This document shows positions 23,675 through 28,478 of a DNA stretch of 28,478 nt, in pieces; the first letter of the stretch is position 1, and each line of letters opens with the position of its first letter. The notes beneath the pieces are model-generated. The model did not search any database. It was not told the DNA's origin and worked only from the letters and a program-made list of their open reading frames with translations. This stretch comes from a virus. The stretch spans positions 1 through 28,478 of the IMG/VR virus record IMGVR_UViG_3300021425_000131; one strand, given 5' to 3'. Position numbers and translations under genes: made by a program.

Positions 23675-23886
23675 GCCTTCCACCTTATGCAGCTCGCTGT
23701 GCTACATGCTTTAGGTTGAATGGTGTTCATTGGAATCCACCAGTTCTGACCTTCTGATTTAACAAGCACCTCGAGCAGCGCCAGGTTACCCTCGTGTGAA
23801 AGACGGGAACCGAAGACAACGGACTCTTCAGCCACGTCGCCCCCGATCATGAATTGAACTACCTTGCCTATTGTTTTTGGTCTCAT
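23671..23886 (-). CDS. 71-aa hypothetical protein of the leftward operon
   Basis: ATG 23886-23884 overlaps the preceding stop by four bases and the stop (23673-23671) overlaps the next start in the same way. The sequence has a beta-rich first half (IGKVVQFMIGGDVAEESVVF) and a helix NLALLEVLVKSEGQ followed by WWIPMNTIQP. It contains two late cysteines. Not recognised; could be a small DNA mimic or polymerase-binding partner of the sigma-like product (speculation from operon context). Confidence 0.65.
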   Translation of the reverse strand: MRPKTIGKVVQFMIGGDVAEESVVFGSRLSHEGNLALLEVLVKSEGQNWWIPMNTIQPKACSTASCIRWKA

Positions 23887-24077
23887 CGGTAGGCTCTCTC
23901 TTCTAGGTCCATGAGGTCATTCAGCATTTCGTCACGAATCTGATTTAGCTGGATGACAGACTGCCCCTGGATATCGGTGAGGGCGCAGTGTAGGTCAGCT
24001 CGAGTAAGCTCTGCGAGAGTCTCATCAAGTCTGTCGAGGATGCTATTGTACTGCTCGATACGGTCGTCTAGTCCCAT
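23883..24077 (-). CDS. 64-aa helical protein of the leftward operon
   Basis: Start ATG 24077-24075, chosen over a longer frame from 24134 because the exact leader repeat AACCAAGGGAGA stands 6 bases upstream. The product is almost wholly helical, acidic and amphipathic (DDRIEQYNSILDRLDETLAE ... IRDEMLNDLMDLEERAY), so a coiled coil or helical hairpin dimer is likely. No known family is recognised. It is coupled to the 71-aa gene by ATGA. Confidence 0.7.
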   Translation of the reverse strand: MGLDDRIEQYNSILDRLDETLAELTRADLHCALTDIQGQSVIQLNQIRDEMLNDLMDLEERAYR

Positions 24078-24083
24078 TGTACT

Positions 24084-24095
24084 TCTCCCTTGGTT
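24084..24095 (-). promoter_or_regulatory. 12-base leader repeat, copy 2
   Basis: AACCAAGGGAGA on the minus strand, 6 bases before ATG 24077; identical to the copies at 18537 and 24369. It lies inside the leftward operon, directly behind two small hairpins, suggesting an independent translation or processing unit. Confidence 0.75.
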
Positions 24096-24102
24096 TCTTG
24101 AG

Positions 24103-24140
24103 ACACCCCGAAGGGTGTTTCGCCTGGTCACCATCCAGGC
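24103..24140 (-). promoter_or_regulatory. Tandem stem-loops between leftward genes
   Basis: Two perfect 6-bp stems: GCCTGG/CCAGGC (24122-24127 with 24135-24140) and ACACCC/GGGTGT (24103-24108 with 24113-24118). The second carries a TTCG tetraloop when read on the minus strand. No U-tract follows, so an mRNA-stabilising or processing site, or an attenuator, is more likely than a simple terminator. Confidence 0.5.
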
Positions 24141-24153
24141 TCATCAGTCAAGA

Positions 24154-24363
24154 TTACAATTGGTTAATTAAGTAGCCGTTGCGGTCGGTGTCGTTGAAGC
24201 GGTAAACAAAATGATCGTAAACCTCTTCCATGTCGACGACCTCGAATCCGTATCCAGCCTCGCGTAATATTGTCCACGCCAGCTCTTGGATTTCTTTGGT
24301 GTGAGCGTCGTAACGTCCAGTTTTTTCAAAACACTCTAAAATGAATTTTGCTTGCTTAGTCAT
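24154..24363 (-). CDS. 69-aa hypothetical protein, first gene of the leftward operon
   Basis: ATG 24363-24361 with the leader AACCAAGGGAGA 5 bases upstream and a good promoter some 40 bases further. The sequence is helical then mixed: QAKFILECFEKTGRYDAHTK, ELAWTILREAGYGFEVVDME, then YDHFVYRFNDTDRNGY. Negatively charged overall. No family is recognised. As the first gene of the leftward early transcript it is likely made soon after infection. Confidence 0.7.
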   Translation of the reverse strand: MTKQAKFILECFEKTGRYDAHTKEIQELAWTILREAGYGFEVVDMEEVYDHFVYRFNDTDRNGYLINQL

Positions 24364-24368
24364 AGTTT

Positions 24369-24380
24369 TCTCCCTTGGTT
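24369..24380 (-). promoter_or_regulatory. 12-base leader repeat, copy 3
   Basis: AACCAAGGGAGA on the minus strand, 5 bases before the first leftward start codon (24363). Identical to copies at 18537-18548 and 24084-24095. Confidence 0.75.
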
Positions 24381-24408
24381 AGTGGCTGTGTTCCCAGCCG
24401 ATGAAAGC

Positions 24409-24437
24409 ATTAAACCACATCTAAAAATAAAGTTCAA
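24409..24437 (-). promoter_or_regulatory. Leftward sigma70-type promoter
   Basis: On the minus strand TTGAAC (24437-24432) and TTTAAT (24414-24409) are separated by exactly 17 bases, matching 4/6 and 5/6 of the -35 and -10 consensus. It would drive the five-gene leftward operon including the sigma-like gene. A T-rich spacer is present. Confidence 0.7.
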
Positions 24438-24461
24438 CACTTTTCGTGATCTTTTTTTGTA

Positions 24462-24492
24462 TTGGTTTAAGAATCACTGTTTGTGTTATACT
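24462..24492 (+). promoter_or_regulatory. Rightward sigma70-type promoter with extended -10
   Basis: TATACT (24487-24492, 5/6) is preceded by TGT (24484-24486), a full extended -10 element. A weak -35-like TTGGTT (24462-24467) lies 19 bases upstream. It is divergent to the leftward promoter and would start the early block that leads into terminase and portal. Confidence 0.65.
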
Positions 24493-24523
24493 AGGACACG
24501 TCATAGCTACGGGGATTAACCCA

Positions 24524-24715
24524 ATGTGTGAGACGGTAAAACGCGCCATGTTTTGTGCACGTAACAAAGAGCAGCACATCGAGAACCTGGAGGTGGTATG
24601 TACCCTGGTTGGTCGGTTGAAAGGATTGACGCAGAGTCAGTACCTGGATCTATGTGCGAAGGATAAGCTCGAGAATGCGCGCACACTGTACATGGCAAAA
24701 CATTATCCAGCATAG
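24524..24715 (+). CDS. 63-aa hypothetical early protein
   Basis: ATG 24524 with GGGGA (24511-24515) 8 bases upstream; the longer frame upstream would run through the promoter, so it is rejected. Helical, with four cysteines spread along the chain (MCETVKRAMFCARN, EVVCTLVGRLKGL, YLDLCAKDKLENA); not a clean zinc motif. Unknown family. First gene of the rightward early unit, 8 bases before a membrane microprotein. Confidence 0.6.
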   Translation: MCETVKRAMFCARNKEQHIENLEVVCTLVGRLKGLTQSQYLDLCAKDKLENARTLYMAKHYPA

Positions 24716-24723
24716 GGGGAGAT

Positions 24724-24795
24724 ATGGCTGATTCTTTCTGGGGCGTGATTCCATTCCTAATCGCGCTAGTCGTTTATGTATCATACGTTTTATGA
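24724..24795 (+). CDS. 23-aa single-span membrane microprotein
   Basis: ATG 24724 with AGGGGG about 4 bases upstream and TGA at 24793-24795 overlapping the next start (ATGA). After MADSFWG the remaining residues form one hydrophobic helix (VIPFLIALVVYVSYVL). Too short for standard gene finders but in a tightly packed position between two genes. Possible roles: modulation of host membrane proteins, superinfection exclusion or accessory lysis (all inference). Confidence 0.55.
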   Translation: MADSFWGVIPFLIALVVYVSYVL

Positions 24796-24986
24796 AGCTC
24801 TCGTATGAACAAGTCAAAGAAGCGCGCGATCTATACTACAATGGCGTATTACTTGATAGCCTGGGCACGATCTTTGATGTTAGCCCGTATATAATCTCTA
24901 AGTACATTCGCGCATACGATCGATACGGGAAATCCTTTTGGTCACCCTATCCAACTGAGGTGGAAGATGCCCGATCAGAGACATAA
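24792..24986 (+). CDS. Small helix-turn-helix protein
   Basis: 64 residues, ATGA overlap with the membrane microprotein. Residues 3-40 form a resolvase/recombinase-type helix-turn-helix (LSYEQVKEARDLYYNGVLLD, then IFDVSPYIISKYIRAY), followed by an unstructured tail. Likely a DNA-binding regulator or packaging cofactor. Its end overlaps the following gene by 20 bases. Confidence 0.7.
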   Translation: MKLSYEQVKEARDLYYNGVLLDSLGTIFDVSPYIISKYIRAYDRYGKSFWSPYPTEVEDARSET

Positions 24987-25122
24987 ACTCGACAAGGAAA
25001 CCAGGGACCGACACTTCCCTGAATACAATGGCGGCAAAGGCAGCAAGCCGCGCAACTCAACTGCTCAATCCAGACAAGCGTATAAGGATGGATGGGATAG
25101 GATATTCGGTAAGAAGAAATGA
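24967..25122 (+). CDS. 51-aa basic microprotein before terminase
   Basis: ATG 24967 with GAGG (24957-24960) 6 bases upstream; TGA at 25120-25122 overlaps the small-terminase start (ATGA). Highly basic and disordered, with FPEYNGGKGSKPRNSTAQSR and a C-terminal AYKDGWDRIFGKKK. The dense K/R content and contact with the terminase genes hint at DNA binding during packaging. Family not recognised. Confidence 0.65.
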   Translation: MPDQRHKLDKETRDRHFPEYNGGKGSKPRNSTAQSRQAYKDGWDRIFGKKK

Positions 25123-25412
25123 GTAATAACAGTGCAGCTCAACGTAACAGGAAGATTAGGCAGGATGCTCTCAGGGAGCAGTTAGCCCAGCAATGTCACG
25201 AACAGCATGTTATTGAAATCATTAATGAATTGAGTGATTCTGATTTGGAGTTTGACTCTCTCATGATTCGGCGCAAGGAAGTTGCACTCAATGCACACCT
25301 AAAGCTGATGGCTAAGTACATCCCGGACCTGAAATCACAAGAGCTAACAGGTGCCGATGGCGGTGACCTGGTGATTGCTGTACAGCGTAAGCGTTTCGAT
25401 GGCGACGATTGA
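25119..25412 (+). CDS. Terminase small subunit
   Basis: 97 residues. The N-terminal helices (AAQRNRKIRQDALREQLAQQ) are followed by SDLEFDSLMIRRKEVALNAH and a MAKYIPDLKSQELTGADGG end, a pattern well known from short podovirus small terminases with a helical core and flexible C-terminus. It recognises the phage DNA and hands it to the large subunit encoded next. The last 14 bases overlap the large-subunit start chosen here. Confidence 0.78.
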   Translation: MSNNSAAQRNRKIRQDALREQLAQQCHEQHVIEIINELSDSDLEFDSLMIRRKEVALNAHLKLMAKYIPDLKSQELTGADGGDLVIAVQRKRFDGDD

Positions 25413-26862
25413 ATACGTAATGAAGCCGCAAGGCAAAGTGCTCGAGGAGTTTGCTGACTGCCGATCACGTAACTCATTCATCATGGGGCCACTAGGCTCC
25501 GGCAAGACAGTCCAGGTTATCCTTAAGTTCCTAGAGTTGATGTGCGAGCAAGCGCCAGTCACTCGTGAGACGCATCCCAACTACGGGGTACGGTTATCAC
25601 GCATCATTGCAGCCAGGAATACGTACAGCGAACTATTCTCCACGACCATCAAAGACTGGCTCGAGGTACATGGTGACCTCGGCGAGTTTAAGCAGGGCAA
25701 CAAGGAACCGCCCACGCACCGCATCGAGTTTAAATTAGAGGATGGTACGACTGTGCGCAGCGAGGTCATCTTCATAGCCTTTGATCGACCCGATCACGTC
25801 AAGAAAGCACGAGGCATCCAGACTACATGGGTGTGGCTGAACGAGGCCAAGGAGCATTCAAAGAGCGTTGTGGACATGCTGGACCTGCGTTGTGGTCGTT
25901 ACCCGTCAATGAAGGAAGGTGTGCGCCCTACCCATTACGGAATGATAGGTGACTCCAATGCCCCGGATGAAGATCACTGGTATTACCGACTGGCCGAAGA
26001 AGATCGCCCGGAGGATTGGAAGTTCCATCGACAGCCTGGCGGCGTCTATCGCGAAGGGGATGGCTGGTACCTCAATGAGAAAGCAGAGAACCTGCATAAC
26101 TTGCCCGAGGATTACTATCGGCGCGGACTACAGGGGAAAACAGATGATTGGATCAAGGTTAATCTCGCGAATGAGTACGGCTTTGTCTCGAGCGGTAAGC
26201 CGGTTCATCCACTTTACACTGACTCTATACATTGTCTTGGCGATCATTATCAGCCTAATAGTGACACTCCCGTTGTGCTTGGCTTTGACTTTGGTCGCAC
26301 TCCCGCTTGCGCTTTTATACAGCGCGATGCGCTCGGTCGTTGGGTCTGTTTCGACGAATTCTGCATGACTGATTCCGGGGCTGTGGACTTTGCGCCCAGT
26401 CTCAAACGCTACATCGAGGCTAACTATCCGAAGTTCAAGTTTCGTGGTTGGGGCGATCCCTCGGGCGACAACAAGAACCAGGCTAACGCTGACACACCAT
26501 TCAAGATTATGCGCGCTGCTGGCATACCTTGTACTCCTACGCTGACTAATGACCCAGCATCACGGAGAGCAGCTCTCGAGCTACCCATGAAGGAGCTGTG
26601 CATGGATGGCAAACCTCGATTCCTAATTAGCCCGAAGGCGAAGATGATTCGCAAAGGCTTGCAAGGTGGGTTCTGTTACCGGCGCATACAGGTATCGGGC
26701 GACAAGTACACCGATGAACCTGACAAGAACGAATACTCTCACCCGGTCGAGGCGCTCGAGTACGCATTGCAGGGCGAAGGTGAGGGACGCCAGGCCATCA
26801 GAACACAGCATGTTCAGCGACAACCGAGGCGAGCGGAGATGGCATTCGATGTATGGCGATGA
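25399..26862 (+). CDS. Terminase large subunit (ATPase and nuclease)
   Basis: 487 residues from ATG 25399 (an upstream in-frame start at 25375 is within the small subunit and not preferred). Motifs: Walker A GPLGSGKT (30-37), Walker B VWLNE (145-149) with the catalytic Glu, adjacent coupling segment ending in GDSNAP (184-189); nuclease motifs GFDFGRTPA (Asp297), GDPSG (Asp353) and SHPVEALEY (Glu451 in place of the more usual Asp). It pumps DNA into the procapsid through the portal and cuts it at the end of packaging. The overlap with the next gene is 14 bases. Confidence 0.92.
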   Translation: MATIEYVMKPQGKVLEEFADCRSRNSFIMGPLGSGKTVQVILKFLELMCEQAPVTRETHPNYGVRLSRIIAARNTYSELFSTTIKDWLEVHGDLGEFKQGNKEPPTHRIEFKLEDGTTVRSEVIFIAFDRPDHVKKARGIQTTWVWLNEAKEHSKSVVDMLDLRCGRYPSMKEGVRPTHYGMIGDSNAPDEDHWYYRLAEEDRPEDWKFHRQPGGVYREGDGWYLNEKAENLHNLPEDYYRRGLQGKTDDWIKVNLANEYGFVSSGKPVHPLYTDSIHCLGDHYQPNSDTPVVLGFDFGRTPACAFIQRDALGRWVCFDEFCMTDSGAVDFAPSLKRYIEANYPKFKFRGWGDPSGDNKNQANADTPFKIMRAAGIPCTPTLTNDPASRRAALELPMKELCMDGKPRFLISPKAKMIRKGLQGGFCYRRIQVSGDKYTDEPDKNEYSHPVEALEYALQGEGEGRQAIRTQHVQRQPRRAEMAFDVWR

Positions 26863-27208
26863 TGTGTACGTTGCATTCTGTATGGATGACGGTCATTGGT
26901 GGTCATGGATGCTACATCCCACGATTAAGCACTGTTACACGGTCATGCCGCATCGAGGTGAATGGTATGCGTTCTCTAAGTCTACAGACGGGATCGAGCT
27001 GATGTTGGTCGAGAACATTTACGATGTAGTCGAGAACGATATTCTGGTAAAGTCTAGAGTACGCAAGCCTAGGCGCGGATTGTTTATGCTGAACACCTGC
27101 GTTGGGTACACGAAACAGATACTAGGAATCAACAAGCCGTTCATTTGGACACCGTATCAACTGTATCGGTATTTGGAGAAGCAAAATGAAATCACCAAAG
27201 GCACCTAA
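26849..27208 (+). CDS. Small conserved phage protein, candidate permuted papain-like fold
   Basis: 119 residues from ATG 26849, with GGAGA (26835-26839) 9 bases upstream and a 14-base overlap with the terminase end; the longer frame from 26666 is a shadow of terminase. A first part DDGHWWSWMLHPTIKHCYTV contains His28 in a strand after a turn; a second, RRGLFMLNTCVGYTKQILGI, has Cys84 at a helix start, followed by IWTPYQLYRYL. A His strand before a Cys helix is the order of circularly permuted NlpC/P60-like (YiiX/LRAT) domains. If active it could be a peptidase or acyl-transferring enzyme. Fold assignment is a hypothesis; the gene itself is well supported by position. Confidence 0.6.
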   Translation: MYGDDVYVAFCMDDGHWWSWMLHPTIKHCYTVMPHRGEWYAFSKSTDGIELMLVENIYDVVENDILVKSRVRKPRRGLFMLNTCVGYTKQILGINKPFIWTPYQLYRYLEKQNEITKGT

Positions 27209-27497
27209 GCCCACAGCACAGCAACTCGCTGTTGAACGTCGCCAATCATTGGCGCTGGACAAAGAGATCGAAGAGCAAGAGGAGCGTCAACGTGCCCTGG
27301 CTCGTGGTCAGCTTGGCACTCGCTCACTGTTAGGTGGAGTACCCCGTAGTCGTGCAGAGGCAGCGGGCGGTCGTGCAGGAGCGTCACCGGTTCGCACTAT
27401 GCTAGGCGCTGGACGCGGTGCTGGACGTGTTACACCTCGCGGTATTGGAGGCTCACGATCAGGTCCATATAACGGCTCTATGCCACAACTTCGATAG
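27186..27497 (+). CDS. Small basic protein between terminase block and portal
   Basis: 103 residues. An N-terminal KAPKPTAQQLAVERRQSLAL and an ALDKEIEEQEERQRALARG coiled stretch lead into a glycine/arginine-rich disordered C-terminus (AAGGRAGASPVRTMLGAGRG). The PKPTAQQLAVERRQ beginning is a pattern found just before portal in similar podoviruses. It overlaps the previous gene by 23 bases. Possibly a head-assembly or portal-associated factor, but no function is established. Confidence 0.65.
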   Translation: MKSPKAPKPTAQQLAVERRQSLALDKEIEEQEERQRALARGQLGTRSLLGGVPRSRAEAAGGRAGASPVRTMLGAGRGAGRVTPRGIGGSRSGPYNGSMPQLR

Positions 27498-27505
27498 GCA
27501 ATCCT

Positions 27506-28478
27506 ATGGCACTCCCTCCCCAGCTTGGTAACATCAAGGGTCTCAAAGATCGCGAAGCAAAAGCGTTCAAGTACGAGACCCAATGGCATGATCAGCTGAC
27601 AGATGCGTATGAGTATTTCTTACCGCAGCGTAACCTGTTCAACACCGAGAACACCGGTCAAAAGAAGATGGATCGTATCTTCGATGCGACCTCATTGATC
27701 GCTATTCAGCAAGGTGCGAGCAAGCTGCAAGAGAACATCGCTCCGATCTGGTCACGCTGGGCTACCTTTCAGCCTACTGATGACATCCTAAAGCTGTTGG
27801 AAACGGGTGAGTTTGGCGTATCCGAAGAGGACATCCGCGCTAACCTGGACGAGCAGTGCGACTTGGTCTTTGATTACATCAATCGATCTAACTTCCACAC
27901 ACAGTTCTATGAGTGCGCCCTGGATATCCTGATCGGCACCGGCACGATGAAGATCGAAGAGACCGATGACGACACAAACCCTCTCTGCTTCCGGGCTATC
28001 CCACAGAAAGGCATCGCATTCGAGGAAGGTCCATACGGCACAGTCGAATCACACTGGCGTCGGTTCCAGGTTAAGGCACGATTGCTCGAGCGCATGTGGC
28101 GAGGCTTCAAGGCATCGGAGAAGATCAAGAACATGATCGAAAACTCTCCCGATACTGAGGTAGGTGTAAGCGAAGGCGTTCTGTTTGACCCGAAGACCAG
28201 GAAGTATTACGGCGTTCTATGGGTGCAAAACGAGAACCGCATCTCATGGGAAGAGGATTTCGGAGAGACATCACCCTGGGTGACCGGTCGTTACACGAAA
28301 GTATCTGGCGAAGTGCGTGGTCGCGGTCCTGCAATGCAGTGTCTACCCGATGTGCGCTCACTGAACAAAGTAAAGGAATTTGTACTCAAGAAGACAGCGC
28401 TTGATGTCTCTGGAATGTATACTGCGACCGACGATGGGGTGACCAATCCCTACAACATGACCATTGCACCATGTGTTG
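27506..28478 (+). CDS. Portal (head-tail connector, T7 gp8-like), 3' end outside window
   Basis: Frame open from ATG 27506 to the last base (324 codons plus one base), so the gene is cut by the window end. It shows the connector-family signature: GLKDREAKAFKYETQWHDQL at 11-30, DRIFDATSLIAIQQGASKLQ at about 55-75, IAPIWSRWATFQP near 80-92, and a LIGTGTMKIEETDD strand near 145-158. The position after terminase also fits T7 gp8. It forms the dodecameric ring at the head vertex, through which DNA enters and leaves. Its missing part is expected to be followed by scaffold and capsid, whose 3' end opens this window. Confidence 0.9.
   Translation, partial: MALPPQLGNIKGLKDREAKAFKYETQWHDQLTDAYEYFLPQRNLFNTENTGQKKMDRIFDATSLIAIQQGASKLQENIAPIWSRWATFQPTDDILKLLETGEFGVSEEDIRANLDEQCDLVFDYINRSNFHTQFYECALDILIGTGTMKIEETDDDTNPLCFRAIPQKGIAFEEGPYGTVESHWRRFQVKARLLERMWRGFKASEKIKNMIENSPDTEVGVSEGVLFDPKTRKYYGVLWVQNENRISWEEDFGETSPWVTGRYTKVSGEVRGRGPAMQCLPDVRSLNKVKEFVLKKTALDVSGMYTATDDGVTNPYNMTIAPCV

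Noticed and set aside
24446-24523. Hydrophobic N-terminal extension of the 63-aa early protein
   Set aside because: It would be encoded by the promoter -35/-10 region; ATG 24524 has its own ribosome site.
26666-26848. N-terminal extension of the 119-aa protein after terminase
   Set aside because: This stretch is the shifted frame of the terminase C-terminus; a ribosome site supports ATG 26849.
27308-27589. 93-codon minus-strand frame near portal
   Set aside because: Proline/arginine-rich antisense of the glycine/arginine-rich protein and portal start; no supporting signals.
1-28478. tRNA genes, CRISPR arrays, insertion sequences, integrase and attachment site
   Set aside because: I read for cloverleaf-like repeats, spaced direct repeats, transposase and recombinase motifs and saw none convincing.
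1-28478. T7-type phage promoters
   Set aside because: No repeated 20-base promoter-like consensus was seen in the gaps between genes, and no single-subunit RNA polymerase gene is present.

Overview
The window is most of the genome of a small tailed phage with a short-tail (podovirus-type) structural module. Portal, tail-tube (T7 gp11-like), nozzle (T7 gp12-like), three internal virion proteins and a T7 gp17-like fibre N-terminus are recognisable and in T7-like order. The window opens inside the 3' end of the major capsid gene and closes about 324 codons into the portal gene. In this phage type portal, scaffold and capsid are adjacent, so the sequence looks like a circular or circularly permuted genome opened between portal and capsid. 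The missing part is probably only the rest of portal, a scaffold and most of the capsid gene, giving a genome of roughly 31 kb (inference). Bacterial start and Shine-Dalgarno signals and sigma70-type promoters fit a proteobacterial host; small basic proteins of the kinds seen in marine podoviruses suggest an aquatic source. The host cannot be named from the sequence.

Layout. Positions 1-604: capsid C-terminus and a small virion-type protein, closed by a UUCG terminator (612-627). 648-11605: tail tube, a fusion protein with a C1q/TNF-like jelly roll, nozzle with an inserted discoidin-like domain, cupin-like protein, and three internal/ejection proteins (145, 568 and about 1564 aa). 11606-17000: host-recognition block with two beta-helix tailspikes, a transglutaminase-like cysteine protease between them, and two small beta-rich proteins. 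16997-18462: two small basic proteins and a lysis cassette (coiled-coil/TM protein, three-TM-type holin, M15 endopeptidase). 18481-20107: promoter, then a recombination/regulation operon (48-aa protein, probable annealing protein, SSB-like protein, XRE repressor, winged-helix protein, 27-aa zinc ribbon) ending in a terminator. 20108-20410: structured region of uncertain coding status. 20411-23383: replication-protein-like fragment, metallophosphoesterase, zinc-ribbon protein, HNH nuclease. 23334-24363: a leftward operon of five tiny genes ending in a stand-alone sigma70 region-4 protein. 24364-24523: divergent promoters. 24524-28478: four small early genes, then small and large terminase, a permuted-papain-like candidate, a small protein and portal.

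Together the genes describe a minimal phage that appears to depend on the host for both RNA and DNA polymerase: none of its own is visible, nor a helicase or integrase. Its own control genes seem to be the sigma region-4 mini-protein, the XRE and winged-helix regulators, and a 12-base leader (AACCAAGGGAGA) repeated exactly before three early genes on both strands. The points most worth following are the leftward sigma-like operon, the leader repeat and its hairpin copy, the cysteine protease among the tailspikes, the discoidin insertion in the nozzle, and several microproteins of 23-51 aa.
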